Source: Microvirga alba | Lineage (GTDB): Bacteria; Pseudomonadota; Alphaproteobacteria; Rhizobiales; Beijerinckiaceae | Direction of reading: 5' to 3' | Length of the DNA: 64,000 bases | Assembly: GCF_015694465.1 (NCBI RefSeq) | Contig: NZ_JADQDO010000011.1 | Span: 1 to 64,000 of the forward strand | Part shown: positions 17,064 to 25,700 of the stretch, one piece after another | How the letters are laid out: every line of letters starts with the position of its first letter | Position numbering within the stretch: the first letter of the stretch is position 1 | Position numbers and translations under genes: made by a program | The notes under the pieces: generated by a model | What the model was told of the DNA's origin: nothing | Databases searched by the model: none | What the model saw: the letters and a program-made list of their open reading frames with translations, nothing else

Positions 17064-18767
17064 ATGAAGCTTGCTATCCTCGCCGACGTGCATTTCCATG
17101 ACCTCTATGGCGACTACGATTTCGAAGGCGTCATAAATTCCCGCACCGGCCGTTGCGCTACAGTAAGAACGCTGAAAGACACGGTCGAGTCCACGCGGAT
17201 CTTCAACGAAAGCTATTTCGCTTTTCTCGCGGCGCTCGACGATATCGTCGCCCAGGGAATCCGGCATATCATCCTTGCCGGCGACTATTCCGACGATGGA
17301 CAGCGCGCGACGGTGGACGGAGTCGTTCGTATTCTGGAGCATTATTCGGAGAAGCATGGCGTTTCGTTCTATGCAGCCACCGGAAACCACGACACGACGC
17401 GTCCCTTCGGCGGACATCACACGAAGCGCTTCCTGAGGGAGGATGGCTCCTTCGCGGTCGTGACGAGCGATCCGTCGAAAGCCGGAAGCGACACGTCATG
17501 TGACGTCGTGATCACCGACAAGATGTGGGGTCTCGGCTACGCGGAGAACCTGCAGCAGCTTGGTCGTGCAGGTTTCGCGCCTCATCCGGACCATCTTCAC
17601 TGGGAGACGCCTTTCGGCAGGAATCCCAGTCTCGATGAGCGGATGTTCGAGATTGCCTCTGCCGATGGCAGCCGCAAGGCAATGGTTCCCGACGCGTCCT
17701 ATCTCGTCGAACCCTTCGCAGGGTTGTGGGTTCTGTCTCTCGATACGAATGTCTTTCTTCCCAAAACCAACAGTGAGGGCTTTGCCGGCTCGACGGATTC
17801 CGGCTGGAACGTGGTGGCGACGCACAAGACGCAGCTTCTCGACTGGGTTCGGGATGTCACGCAGCGCGCCAAGAATGAGGGAAAGAAACTCCTCGTCTTC
17901 TCCCATTATCCGGCTGTCGACTATACCAACGGCACGGTCGCGGAGCAGATCGCACTGTTCGGCGAGCAAAGCTTTATCAAGCGCAATCCAACGCAAACGG
18001 CCTCCATCGCCGCCCTCGATAGCGGTCTTGCCGTACACTTCAGCGGGCACCTCCACATCGACGCGATCGGTGTTCACACGGACGGCGAGCGCAAGGTGAT
18101 GAACATCGCAGTCCCATCGATCGCCGCCTATCCGGCGGCCTACAAAGTCGTGTCATTCGACGGCCACGCCATGGCGGTGGAGACGATCCATCTCGACGAC
18201 GTCCCACGCTTTGACGAATTGTTCGAACACTACCGGCGCGAGCCGGTCTCCTACGGCAAGATCCTGGAGACCACGTCCTATCGTGAATTCCTTCTGGAAC
18301 ACCTGACGCAGCTTGTCCTGCATCGTCATTTGCCTGCCGAGTGGCCGGAAGACCTGAGGGCTTTGATCGAAACTCTCAGCTGCCTCGATCTCCTGGTCTT
18401 GACGAGCATGCCCGATACGGAGGTCGGATCGGCGGTGGCAGCGATCCTATCTGCGTCCCAAACTGGCGATGCATTGGCAGTTGCCACGGATCTCGCCGCC
18501 CAGGCTAGATTGACGGTCGAGGATTTCGCTGCCGTATCCCTGAAGGAGATGGTGATCGACTGGTACCGCCTGCGCAACGCCGGAAGTCTGGCGCGTCGCG
18601 ATCTTCGCCCTGTGGCAGAACGCTGCTACGAGGTTCTGTTCGAGGCGTTTGCCGCTCGCGGCCCCTTCTCTCCCAACAGCCTCCAATCGAAGATCGCGAC
18701 CTTCACGGCGATCATGCGCGGCTATCTGCGTGCGCCGTCATCCGAGGCCCTAAGGATCCCGCTATGA
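17064..18767 (+). CDS. Large metallophosphoesterase (calcineurin-like)
   Basis: A 567-residue phosphoesterase. All five family motifs are present in the first 340 residues: DVHFHD (Asp8, His10), AGDYSDDG, TGNHDTT, FSHYP and SGHLHID, which together bind two metal ions. There is no signal peptide, so it should act in the cytosol. The C-terminal 220 residues are helical and extra relative to the usual 270-residue enzyme; they are not recognised. The gene converges on the two inositol-monophosphatase-family genes with only 13 bp between stops, suggesting a role in the same phosphoester pathway. Confidence 0.85.
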   Translation: MKLAILADVHFHDLYGDYDFEGVINSRTGRCATVRTLKDTVESTRIFNESYFAFLAALDDIVAQGIRHIILAGDYSDDGQRATVDGVVRILEHYSEKHGVSFYAATGNHDTTRPFGGHHTKRFLREDGSFAVVTSDPSKAGSDTSCDVVITDKMWGLGYAENLQQLGRAGFAPHPDHLHWETPFGRNPSLDERMFEIASADGSRKAMVPDASYLVEPFAGLWVLSLDTNVFLPKTNSEGFAGSTDSGWNVVATHKTQLLDWVRDVTQRAKNEGKKLLVFSHYPAVDYTNGTVAEQIALFGEQSFIKRNPTQTASIAALDSGLAVHFSGHLHIDAIGVHTDGERKVMNIAVPSIAAYPAAYKVVSFDGHAMAVETIHLDDVPRFDELFEHYRREPVSYGKILETTSYREFLLEHLTQLVLHRHLPAEWPEDLRALIETLSCLDLLVLTSMPDTEVGSAVAAILSASQTGDALAVATDLAAQARLTVEDFAAVSLKEMVIDWYRLRNAGSLARRDLRPVAERCYEVLFEAFAARGPFSPNSLQSKIATFTAIMRGYLRAPSSEALRIPL

Positions 18768-18780
18768 CGGCGACGCTAAA

Positions 18781-19611
18781 TTAATCGAGGAGTGTCGCGC
18801 GCAGCGCTTGCCAGCATTCGCGATCGGCAGCGCAGAGAAGGCCGCCGCTGAATTCGGTGGGACGATAGGCGGTGCCATCGAACCGCGCCGAGTAACCGCC
18901 TGCCTCTTGATGCAAAAGACACCCGGCGGCGTGGTCCCACGGCATCAGCTTTGCATAGAGCAGGAAGTCGCAAGCGCCTGAAGCGGCCAAGCGATATTCG
19001 TGCGCAGCGCATCGATAGCTCGACACGATGCCGATTTTCGGGAACCGAGCCGGAACTCTTTCGCGGAGCGGCGCAGGGAGATGATGCCAGGAAACGCATC
19101 CCTCCATACCGCCGACGGATTGAGGTGCGGCGACGCGAAGCCGGCTTTCGGCCCCCTCCTTGCTCCGCCGCCAAGCGCCCTCGCCCTTTACGGCGATGAC
19201 GGTGTCACCGCAGATCGGGTCGTGGATGACCCCCGCGACGGTTTCGCCCCGCACCGTCACCGCGATCATGCTGCCGAACAAGGTCAGGCCCGAGGCGAAG
19301 TTCTTCGTTCCGTCGACAGGATCGACCAGGAACGCGAGTTCGGCCTCGTGGAATTTTCCGAGAAGCGAAGGGTCCTGAGAGGTCGCCTCTTCACCAACCA
19401 CGACCGCACTCGGAAACAGATGCCGGATCCCGGCCTCGATCCGCACTTCGGCCGCGACATCCGCGTCCGTGACCAAGTCATGCGCGGATGTCTTCTGACG
19501 GATCGCGCCATCGGTGAGATTGCGGAAGCGCGGCAGAATCTCGGCCTCGGCCGCCGATTTCAGGATTTCGGCGAGATTTACGACGTGTTCGGAACGGAAG
19601 GGTGTCACCAA
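18781..19611 (-). CDS. Inositol monophosphatase family protein (first of two)
   Basis: A 276-residue Mg-dependent phosphatase. Motifs are VVGEEAT (metal-binding Glu), DPVDGTKNFASG and the late MPWDHAAGCLL. The family dephosphorylates inositol-1-phosphate, sugar phosphates, 3',5'-bisphosphonucleotides or histidinol phosphate. It is the last gene of the minus-strand module A, 60 bp after a second family member with clearly different sequence, so the pair probably handles different intermediates or forms a heteromer. Cytosolic; no signal peptide. Confidence 0.88.
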   Translation of the reverse strand: MVTPFRSEHVVNLAEILKSAAEAEILPRFRNLTDGAIRQKTSAHDLVTDADVAAEVRIEAGIRHLFPSAVVVGEEATSQDPSLLGKFHEAELAFLVDPVDGTKNFASGLTLFGSMIAVTVRGETVAGVIHDPICGDTVIAVKGEGAWRRSKEGAESRLRVAAPQSVGGMEGCVSWHHLPAPLRERVPARFPKIGIVSSYRCAAHEYRLAASGACDFLLYAKLMPWDHAAGCLLHQEAGGYSARFDGTAYRPTEFSGGLLCAADRECWQALRATLLD

Positions 19612-19671
19612 TCGACTCCAGCGAATGCAGACTTCTGACGTAGCCTCGGTTCCGCTGGAACGAAAGCGAAA

Positions 19672-20502
19672 TCAGACCTCGTGGACACTTGTCAGGCGCA
19701 CGAGGTCATCCTGCAGCTCCGGCGTGCATCCGAGGATGAAGTTGCCCTCGCGCAATCCGTCGTTGGCCAGGAAATCGTTCGTCCATCCCCCCGCCTCCCG
19801 GATGAGCAGAAGGCCGGCCAACGCATCCCAGGAATTCATGTGGAGTTCGCAATAGCCATCGGTCCGCCCGCAGGCGACATAGGCAAGCGCCAGAGCGCCG
19901 GAGCCGCCGCGCCGGACCACGGCACCTGCGACCATCAGATTGTCGACCCCCTTGATGTAATGGCTCAAGGGCCGACGGGTCGACCACCCGAATTCCACCG
20001 ATGCGGAGCGCAGATCGTTCATGCCGCTGACGCGGATCGGCTCGCCATTCAGTGTCGCGCCGCCATCGCGCCGTGCGGCGAAAAGCTCGTCCGACATCGG
20101 ATCGTAGATGAGGCCAATCGCGACCTCGCCATCCTGCACATAGGCGATGGAGATGCAGAACTGCGCGATGCCGCGAACGAAGTTGGCGGTGCCGTCGACC
20201 GGATCGACCACCCAGACATTGTCGTTGAAGGAGCCGCCGCCTTCCTCGCCGAAAAAGGAATCCGAAGGGAAGTGCTCCAAAAGCCGGGCCCTGATCAGTT
20301 GTTCGACCTCGGCATCCGTCGCCGACAGATAGTCCTGATGGCCTTTGAAGTTCAGCATGGACAAGCCGGGGCGGCCATTGAACTTCCGTTTCGCGAGCGC
20401 CCCGGCCTCCCGGACCACGGCACAGGCGACGGAGAAGCGCAGACCAACCGCGTCAGGCGCGCGGGATGCTGCGTCCTCCAGGATTTCTGCCCGAAGTGTC
20501 AT
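19672..20502 (-). CDS. Inositol monophosphatase family protein (second of two)
   Basis: A 276-residue family member with FFGEEGGG, VDPVDGTANFVRG and MNSWDALAGLLLI. The ATG at 20502 was chosen because GAGGA lies seven bases upstream; an in-frame extension to 20586 overlaps the preceding gene and has no ribosome binding site. It starts 10 bp after the dual-specificity-type phosphatase gene, so the two are one transcript. It diverges strongly from its neighbour, which argues against a recent tandem duplication. Confidence 0.88.
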   Translation of the reverse strand: MTLRAEILEDAASRAPDAVGLRFSVACAVVREAGALAKRKFNGRPGLSMLNFKGHQDYLSATDAEVEQLIRARLLEHFPSDSFFGEEGGGSFNDNVWVVDPVDGTANFVRGIAQFCISIAYVQDGEVAIGLIYDPMSDELFAARRDGGATLNGEPIRVSGMNDLRSASVEFGWSTRRPLSHYIKGVDNLMVAGAVVRRGGSGALALAYVACGRTDGYCELHMNSWDALAGLLLIREAGGWTNDFLANDGLREGNFILGCTPELQDDLVRLTSVHEV

Positions 20503-20512
20503 TCGTCTATCC

Positions 20513-21139
20513 TCAAGCGCTCGCCGCAGCCGGATGAGCGGATTGCTCTTTCTCGTCCTCGATACGCCTGATCCATCGGGCAGCAAAGCGGGCAGCCTCG
20601 ATCAACATGGGCTTGGGCGTCTCGAACCACTCATCCGGATGCAGAGCCCGCGCTTTCCGAATATGCCCGATGGCGGAATCCAGGGTCGGGAAACGGTCGG
20701 CCATCTGAATGTGCAGATAGAGCGCCGCCAGGATCACGGATCGGCTGCGTCCGCCGCGGCAGTGAAGCAGCACATTGCCTTTGCGGCGATGAGGATATGT
20801 CGGTCGATTGGGGAGACGCTGACGAAGCGCGCCGTCGAGCAGATAGTATCCCGCGAGCACCATCGTCGCCGGATTCCCATCGTCATCGATCAGGCCGAGC
20901 TTGTAGTTCCGGAACGGGCCGTTCGGCGTCTGATCGGCGACGCCCGCCTCCGACGCGTAGTTGATATCGAGATTGACCGCGCAGTTTACGACGATCGCGA
21001 TATCGTTCTTCTCGAGCAATCCCTTGTCCGCCGCCGCCTCGGCATCGCCGACGAACAGTTTCACGCCGAACGGCGGGAGATCATCAACGATCAGGCTCAA
21101 AGGGGGACGCGGGAAATGGGGAACAGGTTTCATTGTCAT
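20513..21139 (-). CDS. Dual-specificity/tyrosine phosphatase-like protein
   Basis: A 208-residue protein with the cysteine-phosphatase loop HCRGGRSRS (C-X5-R followed by Ser) preceded by a hydrophobic strand (GNVLL), as in dual-specificity phosphatases. A possible general-acid Asp lies in the GLIDDDGNPA loop upstream. The family includes protein, lipid and inositol-polyphosphate phosphatases. Its position between an importer ATPase and two small-molecule phosphatases suggests a metabolic substrate rather than a protein. Two in-frame ATGs (21139, 21133) are equally possible. Confidence 0.75.
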   Translation of the reverse strand: MTMKPVPHFPRPPLSLIVDDLPPFGVKLFVGDAEAAADKGLLEKNDIAIVVNCAVNLDINYASEAGVADQTPNGPFRNYKLGLIDDDGNPATMVLAGYYLLDGALRQRLPNRPTYPHRRKGNVLLHCRGGRSRSVILAALYLHIQMADRFPTLDSAIGHIRKARALHPDEWFETPKPMLIEAARFAARWIRRIEDEKEQSAHPAAASA

Positions 21140-21183
21140 GTTTCAAAAATGGAGTAGAGATCTTTACGGCGTACCCGCCGGGC

Positions 21184-22308
21184 CTATGCAGCGTGAGACG
21201 CGCTCTGCTCGCCGCAAGACGGCGCGATGCGGTTGCCTGAGGCATCGAACAGGGTGAGACGATCGACGGGAAGCGTGATCCAAACATTCTTTGTCGGAAG
21301 GCTCATCTCGAAACGCGGGATGAGCGCGGTGACCCTTTGGCCCTTCACGATCAAGGAGATCAGGGTCTGCGATCCCGTGGGCTGAACGAAATCGACCTCG
21401 GCGGCGAGCGCATGCGCCACCGGCTCGTGATGGATCTCGATATCCTCAGGCCTGACGCCGACCGTCACCGGTCCTTGTGGAGCTTCAAATCCGCGCCGCG
21501 AGGGCACGTTCAATCCATGGATGGAAACGGCGAAATCGGCACCGGATTTCGTCACCTCGCCCTGGAAGAGGTTGATCTTGGGATCGCCGATGAACTCGGC
21601 AACGAAGAGATTGGCCGGGTTGTGATAAATCTCGTACGGACTGCCCTGCTGCTGGATCAGACCGTCGCGCATCACGACGATGATGTCGGACATGGTCAGG
21701 GCCTCGACCTGATCGTGCGTGACATAGACCGTCGTTGCATCGAGCTCACGATGCAGGCGCTTCAGCTCGGTGCGCATCTCGGTGCGAAGCTTGGCATCGA
21801 GGTTGGAGAGCGGTTCGTCCATGAGCAGGATGGAGTTGCGCGCGGCGATGAGGCGAGCCACCGCCACACGCTGTTGCTGGCCGCCCGAGAGTTCGGATGG
21901 ATAGCGCCCTTCGAGCCCCGTCAATTGCACCTTCGAAAGCGCTTCCGCCAGACGCGTCTTGACCGTTTGTGTGGGGATTTTGGCCTCGGACAAGGCGAGC
22001 GTGATGTTGCGGTCGACTTTCATGTTCGGCCACAGCGCGTAGCTCTGGAAGATGAAACCCAGGCCGCGCTTTTCCGGCGGCACGAAGCTTCCCGTATCGC
22101 CGGAATAGACCGACTTTCCGGCCAGACGGATTTCACCGCTGGCCGGGTGTTCGAGCCCGGCGATCATGCGCAAGGTCGTGGTCTTGCCGCAACCGGACGG
22201 GCCGAGGAGCGTCACGAAGCTGCCCTTCGGGATTTCGAGATCGAGCCCCGGAATCGCCAAGTGGCTTCCGTACGATTTCGTGATGTTGCTGAGGATGATT
22301 TCAGACAT
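21184..22308 (-). CDS. ABC importer ATPase (Fbp/Pot/phosphonate type)
   Basis: A 374-residue ATPase: Walker A GPSGCGKTT, Q-loop FIFQSYALWPNM, signature LSGGQQQR, Walker [12 protein letters not shown], switch VTHDQVEA. A C-terminal TOBE-like regulatory domain follows from about 245. This is the architecture of ATPases serving iron(III), polyamine, phosphonate or sugar importers. It powers the fused permease encoded two genes upstream. A hairpin separates it from the binding-protein gene. Confidence 0.92.
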   Translation of the reverse strand: MSEIILSNITKSYGSHLAIPGLDLEIPKGSFVTLLGPSGCGKTTTLRMIAGLEHPASGEIRLAGKSVYSGDTGSFVPPEKRGLGFIFQSYALWPNMKVDRNITLALSEAKIPTQTVKTRLAEALSKVQLTGLEGRYPSELSGGQQQRVAVARLIAARNSILLMDEPLSNLDAKLRTEMRTELKRLHRELDATTVYVTHDQVEALTMSDIIVVMRDGLIQQQGSPYEIYHNPANLFVAEFIGDPKINLFQGEVTKSGADFAVSIHGLNVPSRRGFEAPQGPVTVGVRPEDIEIHHEPVAHALAAEVDFVQPTGSQTLISLIVKGQRVTALIPRFEMSLPTKNVWITLPVDRLTLFDASGNRIAPSCGEQSASHAA

Positions 22309-22316
22309 GGGTCACC

Positions 22317-22330
22317 CTTCCGTTCGGAAG
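22317..22330 (-). promoter_or_regulatory. Short inverted repeat after binding-protein gene
   Basis: CTTCCG-TT-CGGAAG is a perfect palindrome in the 36 bp gap between binding protein and ATPase. As RNA it would form a five-bp stem with a four-base loop. It has no T run and may limit downstream expression or stabilise the upstream message. Confidence 0.4.
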
Positions 22331-22344
22331 CCTGTTCTTGACGA

Positions 22345-23583
22345 TTAGCGGCTGGTCTCGGCAGTCCAGAAGTCGCTGATCTTCGCGATGTTGTCCTTCA
22401 CGAATTCCGGCGATGCGCTCAGCTTGCGCGCCTTCGGCCACATCTCGCTATTCGGCGGCGGCGGCACGTCGGTGCGGGGTGAGAAGGTGCCGATCTGGTA
22501 GAAGGCCGCCATGCCTTGCAGCAAGTCGGCGGAAGCGCCTGAGCGGAACGGCTGCTTCAACTCGGACTTCTCGTTGAGATCCTTACTGCCCATAAGGAAA
22601 GCCACGTAGAGCTTCGCCGCATTCGGATGGGGCGCTTGGCCGGCGACCGCGACATAGGTCGGATAGGCGAAGAGCGCGGCCGGCTGCAGATCCCACGGAA
22701 TGGCGTTCGCGTAGTTGTCGCTCTGGTTCTTGGTCAGATAGTGAATGACCGAGAACGCCATCGGCGGCTTGGCTTGACCGCGCAGGCCGACAGCCGTCGC
22801 GATTTTCGAGCTGTTGTCCGAGATGACGATGTCGTTGGCGATCAGACGGTGCAAGAACTCGTATCCGGCATTTTCGATATCGGGCGAGAGCTTCAGCTTC
22901 TTGCCGGCATGCTTCTCGTAGGCCTTTTCCATATCATCGGAGTGCTCGACGATGGCGGCCAGCATCATAAGTGTCGTCAGCGAACCCGCCGGCGACTTCA
23001 TCGAGAACCGGCCCTTCCATTGCGGCTCGGTCAATTCCCAGATGTTCTTGATCGGTGGCTGCGGATTGGCTTCCGAATTGTAGAAGACGCCGTAAGCTTC
23101 AATGACGTGGGTCAGCAACGGGTCCCGGTGTTCCTTGGGGATCCGGTCGTTGAGATAGGACGGCACGTAGTTCACGATACGGTTGTTCGGCAGAAGATCG
23201 AACACCATCTGCTCGGTGCCGCCGGTATAGACCACGTCGGCGGCGAACACGCTCGCTTGCTGTTCGCGGACCACCTTCTCGATGGTCTTCTCGGAGCCGA
23301 GATCGTAGGCCTTCACCTTGATTTCAGGATAGGCCTTCGCGAAATCCTCCGCGACCTTGTTCATGGTCCCGGTCGAGGAATAGACGACGACTTCGCCCTC
23401 TTTCTTCGCGTTGGCGACCACATCCTCCCACTTCTCGTCCTTCTGGTAAGGACCGAACTGGTTTTTCTGCATCCAAGCGTTGAATTTCGGATCGGCTTTC
23501 TGCGCGAGCGCCGGGGCCGCGAAAGCGAGACAGAGCGCGCTGGCGGCGAGCCAAGTCCTGGAATGGCGGAGTGCTGATTTCAT
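22345..23583 (-). CDS. ABC importer substrate-binding protein (Fbp/phosphonate type)
   Basis: A 412-residue periplasmic protein with a clear signal peptide (basic MKSALRHSR, hydrophobic core, cleavage after APALA). The mature start carries EGEVVVYSSTGTMNKVAEDF, the usual first lobe of iron(III)/2-aminoethylphosphonate-type binding proteins, followed by VVYTGGTEQMVFDLL. The paired tyrosines typical of ferric-iron binding are not evident, which fits an organic ligand better. Its partner is the fused permease immediately upstream. Confidence 0.85.
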   Translation of the reverse strand: MKSALRHSRTWLAASALCLAFAAPALAQKADPKFNAWMQKNQFGPYQKDEKWEDVVANAKKEGEVVVYSSTGTMNKVAEDFAKAYPEIKVKAYDLGSEKTIEKVVREQQASVFAADVVYTGGTEQMVFDLLPNNRIVNYVPSYLNDRIPKEHRDPLLTHVIEAYGVFYNSEANPQPPIKNIWELTEPQWKGRFSMKSPAGSLTTLMMLAAIVEHSDDMEKAYEKHAGKKLKLSPDIENAGYEFLHRLIANDIVISDNSSKIATAVGLRGQAKPPMAFSVIHYLTKNQSDNYANAIPWDLQPAALFAYPTYVAVAGQAPHPNAAKLYVAFLMGSKDLNEKSELKQPFRSGASADLLQGMAAFYQIGTFSPRTDVPPPPNSEMWPKARKLSASPEFVKDNIAKISDFWTAETSR

Positions 23584-23632
23584 TGCCGTTTTCCTCCCGT
23601 TCTTTGTTGATTATCGACGCGGCCTCGTGGGC

Positions 23633-25465
23633 TCAGGCCGCTGCGACCTTCACATTCCGGGTGAGCACCCGGATGACGATGTTGATTCCGATGACGAGTG
23701 CGACCAGAAGCGTCGTGGCGACGCCGACGAGCTGCGGCATGTCCTGGCTCTGGTAGTTGTAGATCACGCCAGCCAGAACGTTGTTCGACGGCGTGACGAG
23801 CAGCACGATCAGGGATAGCTCGCGCATGATACTGATCAGACTGAGCAGCATGCCGGAGAGCAATCCACCGGCGGCGATCGGAACGATGATCTTCACCATG
23901 CGGCGGAACCAACCGATCCCTTGGATCCTTGCCGCTTCTTCGAGCGACTTGTCGATCTGGAGAAGGGCCGCGATGCCCGTGCGTGCCGTGAAGGGAAGCG
24001 TCTTCACCGAGCAGATGAGCACCAGGAGCGCGAAGGTTCCGTACAAAGCCGGGAACGGGCCGACGGGATGCGAAAACATCCCGATATAGATCGCGCCGAA
24101 TGCCAGAGCGGGGAAGATATAGGGCAGGAACGCCACCATCTCGAGCGACTTCGACGTCAGCGTTCCCCGGGTCCGAACCACCACGTAGCCGATGAGGAAA
24201 CCGAAGATGCCGGTGGTCATCGCGGTCATGAACGACAGCTTGAGGCTGTTCCACGTCGCGTCGAGGACATTCCCATTGTTGACGAGCGCCGGTTGCAGTT
24301 GATCGACGCCCTCACCGCCTCCACCGATCCAATAATGCAGGGTCAGGTTGCTCAGGCTGTAATTGCCGGCAGTCTTGATCAATGATTGCAACACCAGCAG
24401 CACGAGCGGAAACGCCACGGCCGCCACCATGAGAACCATGAGCAGCGCGAAGATCGGCCAACGCCAGAATCCGAGGTCGATCTCCTTATTGCGGAAGCCT
24501 TTTCCGGACAGGGTCACGAAGCTCTTTCGCACGCCGATCATGCGCTGGTTGACGTAGATGAACAGGCAGGCGAGCAGCACGAGAACGAGCGCCAGCAGGA
24601 ATCCATCTCCGGCGTTTCGCGTGCCCATGGCCGCATAAATCTGCGTCGGGAGCACGTAGTACCGCACAGGCATTCCGAGCACGGCCGGAGTGCCGAAAGA
24701 CCCGATGACACGAATGAAGGTCATGACCACCGCCGACCCGATCGCCGGCAGCAGAAGCGGCGCGGTAATCAGCAGGATCTGCTTGAGCCGCGAGAGGCCC
24801 GACATTGCTCCCGCCTCTTCGAGTTGGCTGTCGACGCTGACGAGCGAGCTTGAGACCGAGAGGTACGAATAGACATAATAGTGCAGCGACAGGCAGATCA
24901 CGATCGGGATCGGGCCATAGGCGATCCAGTCGGGCGGCTGGGTGCCGAAGAAGTAAGCGAACGCGCCCATCGCGCCGCCGATCCGGTCGTTCTTGAAGAA
25001 CGTGATCCAGGCGAGCGCGAGTACCCATGAGGGGAGCATGTAGGGGATCATCACGAGCGTATGGAGCGTGTTGCGGAACGGAATGTTCGTCCGCACGACT
25101 AGCCATGCCAGGCTGCAACCGATCGTCAGGCAGATGATTGTGGCGCCGAGCGCCGTCACCAGCGAGTTGAAGAACGGCTTGTAGAAAATCGCCCAGGACA
25201 GACGTCCGGCGAAAACGCGCTCATAGTGGAAAAGGGTAAAGTCGCCGACCTGCGCCTTGGGGAGATAGGCCCGGTCATAGGGCTGGACGGTCACCGTTTC
25301 CCGCACCAGCTCGAAGAGCGGCACGAGGACGAGCCCTCCGAGGATCAGTGCCAGAACGATCCCAAGGATCCGCTCCGGCTGCGACAGGAAGGTCCAGAGG
25401 CGTCGGCTCGCTCGTCCGCCGAAGGGAAGACGATAGGAACCGGCCGGCGCGGTTGTTCCGCTCAT
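23633..25465 (-). CDS. Fused double-domain ABC permease (Fbp/phosphonate type)
   Basis: A 610-residue inner-membrane protein with about twelve predicted helices in two homologous halves. Each half has an EAA loop (EEAGAMSGLSRLKQILLIT in the first, EEAARIQGIGWFRRMVKII in the second). Fused permeases of this size occur in iron(III), thiamine and putative 2-aminoethylphosphonate importers. The ATG at 25465 has AAGGA eight bases upstream; the longer in-frame start at 25576 adds a basic, unlikely N-terminus. It is the first gene of the operon after the LacI gene, with a palindromic operator between them. Confidence 0.9.
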   Translation of the reverse strand: MSGTTAPAGSYRLPFGGRASRRLWTFLSQPERILGIVLALILGGLVLVPLFELVRETVTVQPYDRAYLPKAQVGDFTLFHYERVFAGRLSWAIFYKPFFNSLVTALGATIICLTIGCSLAWLVVRTNIPFRNTLHTLVMIPYMLPSWVLALAWITFFKNDRIGGAMGAFAYFFGTQPPDWIAYGPIPIVICLSLHYYVYSYLSVSSSLVSVDSQLEEAGAMSGLSRLKQILLITAPLLLPAIGSAVVMTFIRVIGSFGTPAVLGMPVRYYVLPTQIYAAMGTRNAGDGFLLALVLVLLACLFIYVNQRMIGVRKSFVTLSGKGFRNKEIDLGFWRWPIFALLMVLMVAAVAFPLVLLVLQSLIKTAGNYSLSNLTLHYWIGGGGEGVDQLQPALVNNGNVLDATWNSLKLSFMTAMTTGIFGFLIGYVVVRTRGTLTSKSLEMVAFLPYIFPALAFGAIYIGMFSHPVGPFPALYGTFALLVLICSVKTLPFTARTGIAALLQIDKSLEEAARIQGIGWFRRMVKIIVPIAAGGLLSGMLLSLISIMRELSLIVLLVTPSNNVLAGVIYNYQSQDMPQLVGVATTLLVALVIGINIVIRVLTRNVKVAAA

Positions 25466-25636
25466 GCTGACGTCCTTCTCGCGGCGAGCGAACGCGCGCC
25501 GGAAAAAGCATTTCCACCCACGGCCAGCTGTTTTTCCGGGCTCCGCTGATCGAAGCCCCCGCTGGTCCGCATTCATGTCGCCGCTTGACGCGCGAGCCCC
25601 TTCAGGAGTCGCTGCTGCGGCTTATGAAGGGATGAT

Positions 25637-25650
25637 TGCACACGTGTGCA
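25637..25650. promoter_or_regulatory. LacI-type operator palindrome
   Basis: TGCACACGTGTGCA is a perfect 14-bp palindrome with a central CG, the shape expected for a LacI/GalR-family operator. It lies between the LacI stop and the importer operon, about 170 bp ahead of the permease start. Binding by the adjacent regulator is inferred. Confidence 0.6.
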
Positions 25651-25700
25651 TTCAATAGCAAGCGCCTTTCCGCAGCGGAGTGGCAAGACCGGCAGAAACC

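Noticed and set aside
19681..20571. Plus-strand frame of 296 codons opposite an IMPase gene
   Set aside because: The sense strand carries the DPVDGT and WD motifs; this frame has none.
21337..22341. Plus-strand frame of 334 codons opposite the importer ATPase
   Set aside because: Walker motifs are on the minus strand; the plus frame is antisense shadow.
21184..25465. Calling the module A importer a ferric iron transporter
   Set aside because: The binding protein lacks evident paired Tyr ligands and the neighbours are phosphatases, not iron genes; an organic ligand fits better.
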